A stretch of 64,000 nt of DNA, from contig NZ_JBBDHC010000006.1 of the NCBI RefSeq assembly GCF_037203605.1, positions 62,001 through 126,000 of the forward strand. The letters run 5' to 3'. The notes beneath the pieces were generated by a model. The model worked only from the letters and a program-made list of their open reading frames with translations, did no database searches and was not told the origin of the DNA. Below are positions 37,739 to 45,898 of the stretch, piece by piece. The translations under genes and the position numbers were made by a program. The DNA is from Denitratimonas tolerans. Its GTDB lineage: Bacteria > Pseudomonadota > Gammaproteobacteria > Xanthomonadales > Xanthomonadaceae. The first letter of the stretch is position 1, and the number at the start of each line of letters is the position of its first letter.

Positions 37739-40700
37739 TCAAAGGCCAAGCAACCGGCCCAGACGCTGGAACAGCGGCGGCCATGCGGCGGTGTCAGCAG
37801 GGAAACGGATGAAGCTGTAGCCGCGGTCTTCCCAGGCGGCCTGCAGTTCACGGGGAGTATCGGGTAAGGCGACAGCGGCATAGTGGTCCGGCCAGTGCAA
37901 CACCACCTGGCCGTCGGCTTCGGCGGTGGCTGGCGGCGGTAGAGCGGGGCCGTGCTTGGCGCGCTGTGCATACCACTGCCCGGCCCAACCCGGCGCCGCC
38001 GGCGCTTCAGGCGGTTGCACAGGCGCATCGGGCTGGGCCTGCAGCGACGTGGTGACCTGGGCCAGTCGCCACAGCAGGCGCAGCACGCCGCGGTCGCGCC
38101 GGTCGATGAGCTCGTGATCAGGCTGGTTGTAATAGGACAGCAGGCAGCGGTAACAGCCGGCGACGCACTTCACCTCCGGCAGGTCGCGCAGCTCCTCCGG
38201 CGCGGGCAATGGCCCGGCATCTGGAATGTCGAAGTGCATCACGCGCAGGGCATGACGGGCGACCTGGGCCAGGGCACCGGGATCGTTGGCCAGTCGGGTC
38301 AGGACGCCCGCCCCGCCTTCGGTGGCTTCGTAGAACAGCACACCCTGGCGCTCGCCTGCGCTGGGAAGCGGCTCCGCCAGCAGTTCGGCTTCCTCCAGCT
38401 GGAACACCGCTTCGATGCCGCGCTTGAGCGCGTGCTGCAGCGTGGCCAGCGTGCGCGGCGCACACTCGCCTTGCGGCTGCATCAGCAGGGCGTTCTTGTT
38501 GTCCTGCACGAAGGGCACGATGCGCTGCGGCGGCAGCCTGTCGTCGTGGCCGGCGTTGTCGTCTTCGTCCACCTCTTCCTTCACCCACCAGCCCGTACGG
38601 GGGTTGATGAAGAAGCCGAACTGGTTGGGGTTCTTGCGCCGCCGCAGGCCCTTGTTGACCCGGGTAATGGTGGCACCGGGGCCGTAGCGCAGGGTCAGGA
38701 TGTCGCCCTGCCCGTCCTGCGCCAGCACCGTGCTCACCTCCACCCGGCCATGGCGGATGCCCCACTCGTAGACCGTCTGCAGCTCGAAGGCCTGGCGCTG
38801 GCGCTCCTCGTCGTTGGCGGTGATGCGTTCGGCCGGCTGGGTATCGACGTTCTCGATGCGGTACAGGCCATTGATCTTGTGCGCATCGGCCAGCGGCATA
38901 CCGCAGGAGTGGCAGTCGTTCCAGTGCGTGGCGAAGTGCGCGGCGCCACAGTGCGCGCAGACCCGTGCGGCCTGGGTGGACAGCAGACCGCCGGCGGTGG
39001 CCTGCTCGGCGCTGGACAGGGCGATGCGGGCGCTCACCACGCGGTAGGCGCGACCCTCGTGGTAGACGAGACTGCGCGGGCCGAACTCCGACAATGCCAG
39101 GAACCGCGGCCGCTGCAGGAACACGTTGCCGCTGCGCACGTCCGCACGTCCGGGGACATAGGCCATCAGCGGCAGGCGCGGGAAGTTGTAGCCGGGCAGG
39201 AAGCCTTCCGTGGCGAGGTAGCGGTAGGTGTAGAAGTCGCTGGAGAACGAATCCTTGCCGTGCAGCAGCAGGCTGATCTGGTCGTTGGCCTGGCGGTCGC
39301 GACGCTGGGCGTCCTCGCGCTCGCGGCGATCGGTAATGGCGAGGTTGTTCAGGGTGTTCTGGGCCAACTGCTTCTGGCGCTGGGCGGAGCTGAGCAGGTC
39401 ACGCCAGCGATTGAAGGCGGCGTTGAACTGCGCCGGTGCCGACGTTGCGACCTCCTGGGCGAAGGCGCTGGCGCCCGGGTACCAGGGCGCGCTCGTGGCA
39501 TCGAGATGATCCGCCATGGCCAGCAGGATCCGCTCCGCACGCCGGGTCGCCAGTTGCATGACCTCGTCGGTCCGCATGGCTGCGGTCAATGCATCGCGGA
39601 CGGGGGCATTGGGCAAGCCCGGATCGACGACGTTGGCGATGGAGGTCTCCAGCGCCTGGCCGGTGCTTGCCAGCCATTCGGCCTGCAGGTGGCTGCGGAT
39701 CAGCGATTCATTGGCCAGATCCAGCAGTGGCGGCCGGACAACGCCATGCACCATCCCGGAGGGATCGCGGAAGAAATACTGGTCGTGGGGACTGCGCGCG
39801 GCGCAGTAGGTGACGACCAGCGCCGCCTGGCCGCTGCGGCCGGCCCGGCCTGCACGCTGGACGTAGTTGGCGGGCGTGGGCGGCACGTTGCGCAGGTACA
39901 CCGCGTTGAGCGCCGAAATGTCCACGCCCAGCTCCATCGTGGGCGAGCAGAACATCACCGGCAGGAAGCGGTTCGGCTCGCCCTGCTCCTTGCAGGCGGC
40001 CTTGAGATCGCCGGCGAGCTTCGCCTGCTCCGCCAAACCGAAGCGGAAGCGGATTTCACGCAGGGCACGCAGCTCGGCGGACACCTGCGCGGTGTGCTCG
40101 CGGGCCTCCAGCGCGAACAGGGCGCGGTCCTGCTGGGCCAGTACGTCGGCGACGGTTGCGTATTGGGCCTGGAAGAAATCGTTGGCCCGCTTGCCGCCGC
40201 CGTCTCCGGCCAGGAAGCGCACGCGACCGGCATTGAGCCGGAAGCCGGGCACGTTGAAGAGGGTGTGATCATCCTTGCGGATGAAGCCGCCATCCTTTGC
40301 GATGCGGATCATCGCTTCGAACAGCGCCTGGTAATCCTTGCGGTTCAGGGAGGCTGCGTGCGGATCGGACCACAGCGTCGAATTGCGCAGCGTCTTGCCC
40401 AGGCGCGTTTGCAGACCCCCGCGCAGGATCAGTTCCTCGTCCTTGCCGCGCAGCGTGCGGCCGGATGGCGGCTGCAGGAACAGCCAACGCGAGCCGAGCG
40501 GGCGCTCTTCGCGCCCAAAGCCCCACGGATCCCGGAGCAGCCGGAGCGATTCGTCGCGACATTGATCGAGCGACTGCTTGTCCAGTGCCGCCGCGTCGAC
40601 CGCCAGCCCGGTACGCATGTAGTCGAACAGTTCCTGGAATACGCGCTCGCGGGTTTCAGCTGAGGCGTTGCGCAGCAGGGGGGGGGCGTCGGCGAAGTGA

Positions 40701-43006
40701 CTGACATCAGCGCACAACTCTGCAAGGTCCCGATAAGACACGCGCAGCAGCCCGAGTTCTTCCAGATTCGGGTTGGTGTAGCGCCAGCCACGGCGCTGGT
40801 CGTACCAGGTGCGGTAGGCAAGGATGAAGCGCAGGCTCTCCTGCGCCTCGGCAAGGTCACGGCCAATCGCGGCGGGATCCTGCAGCCATTCACGGCGGTG
40901 GCTTTCGCCAGGGTCCTCGCCGCGCGCCAACTCGCGATCGAACCCAAGCGCGGCACGGACCGCCGCGCCGAGGCCGCTGTCCGATAGGCCTTCCCCACCG
41001 GCTTCGCGCAGGGCACGGAAGATTGCGCCGCGCAGCAGGGTGACAAAGGTGAAGTCGTTGAAGTGTCCGGCCTGGAGCGCGGCGTCCTGGCGGTTGTCGG
41101 TGAAGCCCAGCAGCTTACGCTTGTCGACGTCGATGCCGTTCGAGGCCCCCCCATGCATCCAGCGCAGGACGCTGGTGGTCAGCAAGGTGGTCGCGGAGCT
41201 GCGTCCCTCGGCCGACAGGGCGGCCAGGCGGTTGATGTCCTTGCCCTGCGCGCCGTGGACGTCACGGCACTGCAGGCAGAAGCGGAACTTGCCGGGCAAG
41301 AACCAGTAAGGTCGTCCGGTGCCGACGCGGCCATCTGGTTCGACCAGAAGCTGTCGCGCCTCCAAGTGGCGGTGCGTGCGCTTAAATCGGGGCTCGCCGC
41401 TGGCCGGCGTTTCGATCCAGGCCTCGGGGTAGTCCACGATCTGGCCGGTGAAGTCCAGATCGCCTGGCTTCGGATCGCCCAGCAGGAAGCCCAGACGCTC
41501 GCCTTGCGCGTCATCGTCGGCGTCGGAGTCTTCCTCACCCTTGTCGCCCTGACGCGGCATGTCGTCGATGTCGCGGGCCAGCAGCATCGGGCCGCCATCG
41601 TCCTTGCGCAGGCGCACGGGGTGGTAGTCCTGGCCACAACGGCGGCAGAAGTAGGTGGAGTACAGGCGCTTGGCCGGGTCGGCAGGCAGGAACTGCTGGC
41701 CTTCCAGTTCGACGGGGCGGGTCCCGTAGGGATCGAGCGTGGTGTACACCACGCCCGCGCCGCTGATGAACTGGTGCAGGCGGAACGCGAAGAACGCGCG
41801 GTCATTGCCGTCTGCCTGCGCTCGTCGCTCACCCTCGGGAATGGCGGCGATCAGCAGCAGGTCGCGGAGGGCGCGACCGGCGCTCTCCTCGTCGGCGCCG
41901 GCCTCGGCGGCGAGCAACTCGGTCGCCTTCGCCACCGTGACGGGCTTGGCGCGGATCCATTTGTGGCCCTGGTCGCGGGTGATGCCGAGCCGCGTTTCCA
42001 CCCAGATCGCGAGCGGGTTGTCCCGGAGGTCGGCGTCGCTTGTGTCCGGCCGGATGCCTTCGTTGATCGCGACAGTCAGTTCGCCAGCCACTGACTCGGC
42101 GGTCCTGGCCGGGTCGGTGGCACGGTCCAGGTCCTCGGTCACGACGTTGAACGCCGGGATCGTGGTCGCGAACAGCGTGGACGCGACCTCGGCCACCTGC
42201 CGGTTCTGGTCCTCGCGGCTCCCACCAGAGGCCATCGTGGCGGACGTGCCGATGCACTGCAGTCGCTCAGGCGCCATGCGCTCGCGCACGCGCCGGACCA
42301 GCATGGCCACGTCCGCGCCTTGGCGGCCGCGGTAGGTATGCAGCTCATCCAGGACCAGGAACTGCAAGCCCTCGCAATTGCGGATGACCTGGGTGTCCAG
42401 CTCCGACTGACGGGTCATGAGCATTTCCAGCATCATGAAGTTCGTCAGCAGGATGTCCGGCGGGTTGTTCTTGATCCGCTCGCGCTCGTCCTGATCTTCC
42501 TGCCCCGTGTAACGTGCGAAGGTGACCGGCCCGTTGTCCCCCAGGTACTTGATCAACTCCTCGCGCTGGCTGTTCGCCAAGGCGTTCATCGGATAGATGA
42601 CGATGGCCCGGGTGCGCGGCGTCGGATCCTGTTCCTTGGCGCGCAGAACGGCGTCGACAATGGGCAGAAAGAAGCACAGAGACTTGCCGGAGCCGGTGCC
42701 GGTGGTGACGACGAAGCTCTCACCCTGCCCGGCAAAGGCAACGGCTTGCTCCTGGTGGCGATAGAGCCCGATCGGGAAGTGTTTGGCGGTGACAGGGTGC
42801 AGCTCAGCGGCTGCCGCCAACTCTGCAGTGGTCCGGCCGAGGCTGTAACGAGGGTTGATCTGGATCAGCGGCTCCGGCCAGAAGCGCCCGCTGGCGTACT
42901 CCTGTTCGACGCCCTGCCCCAGATCTTCGGCGCGGATCGACGTGAATGAACGGGCAAACCGGCTGTAGTCCCCGATCAAGTGCTGCTTCAGTGCAAATAC
43001 GTCCAA
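37739..43006 (-). CDS. Large DEAD-box helicase with C-terminal DUF1998 (DrmA-DrmB-like in one chain)
   Basis: About 1755 residues if translated from TTG 43006, which gives (M)DVFALKQHLIGDY, the usual start of such helicases as I recall them; ATG 43036 is an alternative. Domain 1: TTGTGSGKSLCFFLP (Lys about 108), VLDELHTYRG, GTSATMASG. Domain 2: LGFTDNRQDAAL and YVQRAGRAGRSGQ (about 1049). Cysteine clusters YFCRRCGQDYHP, CAHCG...CHSCG and CVAGCYRCLLSYYNQ mark zinc sites and DUF1998. In DISARM the helicase DrmA and the DUF1998 protein DrmB are separate and form a complex; here both modules lie in one polypeptide. DruE of Druantia has a similar layout. It is the first gene of the operon. Confidence 0.88.
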   Translation of the reverse strand: MDVFALKQHLIGDYSRFARSFTSIRAEDLGQGVEQEYASGRFWPEPLIQINPRYSLGRTTAELAAAAELHPVTAKHFPIGLYRHQEQAVAFAGQGESFVVTTGTGSGKSLCFFLPIVDAVLRAKEQDPTPRTRAIVIYPMNALANSQREELIKYLGDNGPVTFARYTGQEDQDERERIKNNPPDILLTNFMMLEMLMTRQSELDTQVIRNCEGLQFLVLDELHTYRGRQGADVAMLVRRVRERMAPERLQCIGTSATMASGGSREDQNRQVAEVASTLFATTIPAFNVVTEDLDRATDPARTAESVAGELTVAINEGIRPDTSDADLRDNPLAIWVETRLGITRDQGHKWIRAKPVTVAKATELLAAEAGADEESAGRALRDLLLIAAIPEGERRAQADGNDRAFFAFRLHQFISGAGVVYTTLDPYGTRPVELEGQQFLPADPAKRLYSTYFCRRCGQDYHPVRLRKDDGGPMLLARDIDDMPRQGDKGEEDSDADDDAQGERLGFLLGDPKPGDLDFTGQIVDYPEAWIETPASGEPRFKRTHRHLEARQLLVEPDGRVGTGRPYWFLPGKFRFCLQCRDVHGAQGKDINRLAALSAEGRSSATTLLTTSVLRWMHGGASNGIDVDKRKLLGFTDNRQDAALQAGHFNDFTFVTLLRGAIFRALREAGGEGLSDSGLGAAVRAALGFDRELARGEDPGESHRREWLQDPAAIGRDLAEAQESLRFILAYRTWYDQRRGWRYTNPNLEELGLLRVSYRDLAELCADVSHFADAPPLLRNASAETRERVFQELFDYMRTGLAVDAAALDKQSLDQCRDESLRLLRDPWGFGREERPLGSRWLFLQPPSGRTLRGKDEELILRGGLQTRLGKTLRNSTLWSDPHAASLNRKDYQALFEAMIRIAKDGGFIRKDDHTLFNVPGFRLNAGRVRFLAGDGGGKRANDFFQAQYATVADVLAQQDRALFALEAREHTAQVSAELRALREIRFRFGLAEQAKLAGDLKAACKEQGEPNRFLPVMFCSPTMELGVDISALNAVYLRNVPPTPANYVQRAGRAGRSGQAALVVTYCAARSPHDQYFFRDPSGMVHGVVRPPLLDLANESLIRSHLQAEWLASTGQALETSIANVVDPGLPNAPVRDALTAAMRTDEVMQLATRRAERILLAMADHLDATSAPWYPGASAFAQEVATSAPAQFNAAFNRWRDLLSSAQRQKQLAQNTLNNLAITDRREREDAQRRDRQANDQISLLLHGKDSFSSDFYTYRYLATEGFLPGYNFPRLPLMAYVPGRADVRSGNVFLQRPRFLALSEFGPRSLVYHEGRAYRVVSARIALSSAEQATAGGLLSTQAARVCAHCGAAHFATHWNDCHSCGMPLADAHKINGLYRIENVDTQPAERITANDEERQRQAFELQTVYEWGIRHGRVEVSTVLAQDGQGDILTLRYGPGATITRVNKGLRRRKNPNQFGFFINPRTGWWVKEEVDEDDNAGHDDRLPPQRIVPFVQDNKNALLMQPQGECAPRTLATLQHALKRGIEAVFQLEEAELLAEPLPSAGERQGVLFYEATEGGAGVLTRLANDPGALAQVARHALRVMHFDIPDAGPLPAPEELRDLPEVKCVAGCYRCLLSYYNQPDHELIDRRDRGVLRLLWRLAQVTTSLQAQPDAPVQPPEAPAAPGWAGQWYAQRAKHGPALPPPATAEADGQVVLHWPDHYAAVALPDTPRELQAAWEDRGYSFIRFPADTAAWPPLFQRLGRLLGL

Positions 43007-43008
43007 CT

Positions 43009-43018
43009 CCCCCCCCCC
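43009..43018 (-). repeat. Ten-base G tract at the start of the DUF1998 helicase gene
   Basis: Ten consecutive G on the coding strand lie directly before AG-TTG. If TTG 43006 is the start, the tract sits where the ribosome binding site should be. If ATG 43036 is used, the tract encodes Gly-Gly-Gly-Glu and length changes would shift the frame. Either way it is the longest homopolymer in the operon and is at a position that could vary expression. Confidence 0.8.
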
Positions 43019-43042
43019 TGTGCAGTACCTGAGCATGTGCAC

Positions 43043-43070
43043 TTTATAGATGCTTGGGCGTCATGAGAAA
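43043..43070 (-). promoter_or_regulatory. Likely core promoter of the defence operon
   Basis: On the minus strand a -10 TATAAA (43043-43048) lies 7 bp before ATG 43036 and 37 bp before TTG 43006. Candidate -35 hexamers (ATTTCT or similar, about 43066-43071) have 16-18 bp spacing but match consensus poorly. The IS5 element ends at 43095, about 25 bp further upstream, so the core promoter survives while anything beyond has been displaced. Confidence 0.45.
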
Positions 43071-43094
43071 TGCGTGAGCGCAAGGGCCGCACTA

Positions 43095-44278
43095 AGGAAC
43101 GTCTGAACAAGTCCTCCCGCTTCGCGTTCACGCCCCTTTCGGAGCATGGCTGAAGCGGCTTTCCGGGGCATTGGTCAATTATTGACCAAATATCGCCCGA
43201 TTTTTGTGTTTTCGGGCGTATTATTCGCCCCTTGTGCGCCCATCAGGCGCAACTTCCCTGCAAAATCAATAGTTGCTTTCGCGCCATCCACAGGTTCGAC
43301 AGTGCGAACAGGGTCAGCACTTGGCCGTTCTTCGCCAGTCCCTTGAAGCGGACCTTCACGTAGCCAAACTGGCGTTTGATGACCCGGAACGGGTGTTCCA
43401 CTTTCGCCCGAACCTGCGCCTTGCGCCGCTCCAGTTCGCGCCAGGCGTCCTGCGCGGGCCCTTCTGGCAGCTGCTTTTGCTTGCTGCGCTTTTCGGCAAT
43501 GGAATACGTCAGCGTCTGCTTGATCCGTTTCTCCACGCCGGTAAAGCCCGCGTCGCCGTGCAGGTGCGTTTCCTTGCCGTGTAACAGGTGTTCGGTCTGG
43601 GTGACGTCGGCCACGTTCGCTGCCGTGGTCGTCACCGTGTGCACCAGCCCGGAATCGGCGTCCACGCCAATGTGGGCCTTCATTCCGTAGTACCACTGGT
43701 TGCCCTTCTTCGTCTGATGCATCTCTGGATCGCGCTTGCCAGTGGCGTTCTTGGTCGAGCTGGGGGCGTGGATGATCGTGGCGTCCACGATCGTGCCCTT
43801 CTGCAGCGTCAGGCCACGTGCGTGCAGATGGGCATTCACCGCTTCGAACATCCGCGCGGCCAGGTCGTGGGTTTCCAGCAGGCGGCGGAAGTTGAGGATC
43901 GTGGTCTCATCGGGCAACGCCCCGGTCATCGGCAAACGGGCGAACTGGCGCAGCGGCACGATCTCGTAAAGCGCTTCTTCCATCCCAGGATCGCTCAGGC
44001 CGAACCAGTTCTGCATCAGATGGATGCGCAGCATCGTCGCCAGCGGATAGGGCCTTCGGCCACGACCGGCCTTGGGGTACACCGGCTCGATCAGCGCCAG
44101 CAGCACCTCCCAAGGGATGACCTGTTCCATTTCCGCGAGAAACACTTCCCGCCGCGTGCGCTTGCGCTTGCCGAGGTACTCGGCATCGCCGAAAGTGAGC
44201 TGGTTCATGCGAGCATTGTCGCCCATCCGGGCACCGAGCGGTATGGGGCAAGGGCTGGGGACTTGTTCAGGCCTTCCC
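43095..44278 (-). mobile_element. Complete IS5-family insertion sequence, 1184 bp
   Basis: Imperfect terminal inverted repeats (left AGGAACGTCTGAACAAGTC, right read inward GGGAAGGCCTGAACAAGTC) flank one transposase gene. A TA dinucleotide on each side (43093-43094 and 44279-44280) fits the target duplication. Two hairpins, a 9-bp palindrome at 43171-43189 and a 7-bp stem at 43194-43218, follow the transposase stop and may terminate transcription. The element sits immediately upstream of the defence operon and points the same way. Confidence 0.88.
43243..44208 (-). CDS. IS5-family DDE transposase
   Basis: A 321-residue transposase starting MNQLTFGDAEYLGKRKRTRR (an ATG 18 bases upstream is also possible). 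Catalytic residues are in IVDATIIHAPSS (D), LHGDAGFTGVEKR (D) and VEHPFRVIKRQFGYVKVRF (the E with the R-E-K pattern of IS5). It appears full length and uninterrupted, so the element may still be active. Confidence 0.93.
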   Translation of the reverse strand: MNQLTFGDAEYLGKRKRTRREVFLAEMEQVIPWEVLLALIEPVYPKAGRGRRPYPLATMLRIHLMQNWFGLSDPGMEEALYEIVPLRQFARLPMTGALPDETTILNFRRLLETHDLAARMFEAVNAHLHARGLTLQKGTIVDATIIHAPSSTKNATGKRDPEMHQTKKGNQWYYGMKAHIGVDADSGLVHTVTTTAANVADVTQTEHLLHGKETHLHGDAGFTGVEKRIKQTLTYSIAEKRSKQKQLPEGPAQDAWRELERRKAQVRAKVEHPFRVIKRQFGYVKVRFKGLAKNGQVLTLFALSNLWMARKQLLILQGSCA

Positions 44279-44303
44279 TAATTTGGGAGTCGGTGCGGAC
44301 GAA

Positions 44304-44864
44304 TCAGACCCGAGGAGCTTCGGTAAGCGCCGGAAGGGGGCTGGTCAGGCCATTTAGTGCGTGGCGGGTACACTCCAGGCACTGGGCCACGGCATCCAGC
44401 GCGCAAAGCAGTTCGCTGCGCGAGCGCATCAGGATGGTGCCGCGGCTTTGCGAGTCCCGCTTGTTGCCGTGCGGTCCGTACCAGCGCCCCATGTACTGAC
44501 AGTGACGATCCAGCAACCGGCAGGCGAGCCCGGCGCGATTCCAGCCAACACCAGTAATCTCGTCCCGGAAGTTGCAGGCGACGAAGCCCCAAGTGTAGTG
44601 ATTCTCCTTTGTGCGCACTCCGCGCAGGTGCAGCCATACCTGAGCACCTCCATTCAGTGCGCTGTTGAGCAGAGGGATGGCCTCATCATAGCGCCACGGC
44701 CAATGGATCAGGTCACGCGCCTCATCGTACTGCCGCGTTGCAAGGTCAAGCTGCTCTCGCAACTCGGTGCGCTCGGGCGTTTCCTCTTGCGACGAAGTCA
44801 GCAAGGTGGCGGCACCGCCGGCAAGTGCCGTCGGCATTCGAACCAGAAAGCTCCTGCGATCCAT
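44304..44864 (-). CDS. Tat-signal protein of unknown function
   Basis: A 186-residue protein. The N-terminus MDRRSFLVRMPTALAGGAAT has the twin-arginine pattern RRSFL followed by a hydrophobic stretch, as for folded export by Tat; alternatively it is a lipid-free anchor. The mature part is helical with several Cys and Trp residues (CNFRDEITGVGWNRAG, RHCQYMGRWYG). I do not recognise a family. It ends 25 bp from the IS right end and shows no stop from the insertion, so it looks intact. A longer reading frame upstream is open but has no matching start features. Confidence 0.6.
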   Translation of the reverse strand: MDRRSFLVRMPTALAGGAATLLTSSQEETPERTELREQLDLATRQYDEARDLIHWPWRYDEAIPLLNSALNGGAQVWLHLRGVRTKENHYTWGFVACNFRDEITGVGWNRAGLACRLLDRHCQYMGRWYGPHGNKRDSQSRGTILMRSRSELLCALDAVAQCLECTRHALNGLTSPLPALTEAPRV

Positions 44865-45388
44865 GCAATTCCCCCAGGTTGTTAGTGGTTCGACCATAGC
44901 CCGTGCGTGTCTCACCCGATGAGACCCGGTGGACCCCGTGCACAACCGTCCGGGCCTGGTGCAGTAACGTTCATCGATGTTCTCCCGTGCGTTGTTTTGG
45001 TCGTGGCCTGCGGTGAGCGAGCGTACGAGGGACTCGAGTTGGATGCGGCTCAGGGTCGAAAGGTTGGCTGCAGATGCTGGTGTGGACACGGGCTCCGGAA
45101 TAAGCGCGGTCGGAGCGCCGGCGCAGCTGTTGGCCAGGCCGGTGAAGGCGCGGCCACCGTGCCCGAAAAACGGCCACGGCGTGCGGGAGTCACGCTCGCG
45201 GCCCGACACCAGTTGGCCTTGTACTTCAGCCCCTCTGTGGAAAACCGTGTGTGCGAGGGTCATTTCACCTCCGGCCTTGCCCCTGCCGGGCACGATTTGG
45301 GCACGAAATCGGCACGGAACCGGATTCGCCCGCTTGGATGCAGCTCTTCAAGCAACAAAAAAACCCCGTGAAATCACGGGGTTGGATA
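44865..45388. other. Gene-free stretch between the Tat protein gene and tRNA-Met
   Basis: No convincing gene in about 520 bp. The minus frame stays open to 45293, but start features and composition do not support it. Three consecutive 11-bp direct repeats with a GGCACGA-like core lie at 45288-45298, 45299-45309 and 45310-45320, the last one diverged. They are placed 70 bp beyond the 3' end of tRNA-Met, where integrase arm sites of islands often occur. No integrase gene is present. Confidence 0.5.
45357..45383 (-). terminator. Rho-independent terminator of the tRNA transcript
   Basis: A perfect 9-bp stem (45362-45370 with 45375-45383) and a 4-base loop, followed on the minus strand by seven T (45357-45363), lie 5 bp beyond the tRNA-Met 3' end. 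This ends the tRNA-Val to tRNA-Met transcript. Confidence 0.92.
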
Positions 45389-45465
45389 TGGTGGCTATGG
45401 GTGGACTCGAACCACCGACCCCAGCATTATGAGTGCTGTGCTCTAACCGGCTGAGCTACATAGCC
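45389..45465 (-). tRNA. tRNA-Met (CAT)
   Basis: A 77-nt cloverleaf with encoded CCA. The acceptor stem begins GGCTATG and pairs with CATAGCC; the D-arm has GTAGCTCAG, the T-arm GGTTCGAGTCC. The anticodon CAT is at 45429-45431 in a CTCATAA loop. It resembles E. coli elongator tRNA-Met more than tRNA-Ile2, which also reads CAT. Confidence 0.95.
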
Positions 45466-45545
45466 GAATGCGTCGCGCGCTGCGCTGTTTGTCCGACCGC
45501 CTGCGTGTCCGGCTGGCATTGCCGGGCCGTGGTTACGAAGAACGG

Positions 45546-45620
45546 TGGTGGGCGGTACAGGGATCGAACCTGTGACCCCTACCATGTCAAGGTAGTGCTC
45601 TACCGCTGAGCTAACCGCCC
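45546..45620 (-). tRNA. tRNA-Val (GAC)
   Basis: A 75-nt cloverleaf including CCA. The acceptor stem GGGCGGT pairs with ACCGCCC; the T-arm has GGTTCGATCCC. The anticodon GAC is at 45586-45588 in a TTGACAT loop. It lies 80 bp upstream of tRNA-Met on the same strand, probably as one transcript. Confidence 0.95.
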
Positions 45621-45766
45621 GGAAGCCGCCCGATCTTTCCGCCATGCGGGCCGATCAGGGCCGCGCATTATGGCATCCGCCACGGCGGGACTCAAGATGG
45701 GCAGCGCGCCGGTCCAGCCGGGCGCTGCCGGCATCCGGCGGCCGCGTCGGGACGTCTGTCGAACTA

Positions 45767-45898
45767 GGGAAGCTCTGAACAAGACCGTCATGCCCGCGCA
45801 GGCCGGCATCCAGCGACTTCAAGCCCTTGAAGGCAAAGGCACTGGACTCCCGCCTGCGCGGGAGTGACGAGCAAAACACAGCGTGTTCAGAGGTTCCC
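45767..45898. mobile_element. 132-bp MITE with IS5-like ends
   Basis: Terminal inverted repeats GGGAAGCTCTGAACA and, read inward from the right, GGGAACCTCTGAACA are close to those of the IS at 43095-44278. TA dinucleotides at 45765-45766 and 45899-45900 fit the target duplication. The interior holds a second imperfect inverted repeat (45786-45813 with 45842-45869, 23 of 28 bases pairing), a type widespread in proteobacterial genomes. It has no coding capacity. Confidence 0.8.

Noticed and set aside
37952..40663. A 903-codon open frame opposite the DUF1998 helicase gene
   Set aside because: It is the antisense shadow of a high-GC gene whose own frame has complete helicase motifs; the shadow has no recognisable domain.
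44865..45293. N-terminal extension of the Tat-signal protein by about 140 codons
   Set aside because: The frame is open but would bury the Tat signal internally and shows no start signals.
45288..45320. CRISPR array
   Set aside because: The repeats are 11 bp with no spacers, and no cas genes are present; the 234-bp coding repeat at 56335 is also not CRISPR.
45389..45465. tRNA-Ile2 (CAT, lysidine-modified) instead of tRNA-Met
   Set aside because: The acceptor and anticodon stems follow elongator tRNA-Met (GGCTA start, GTAGCTCAG) and not the usual tRNA-Ile2 sequence.
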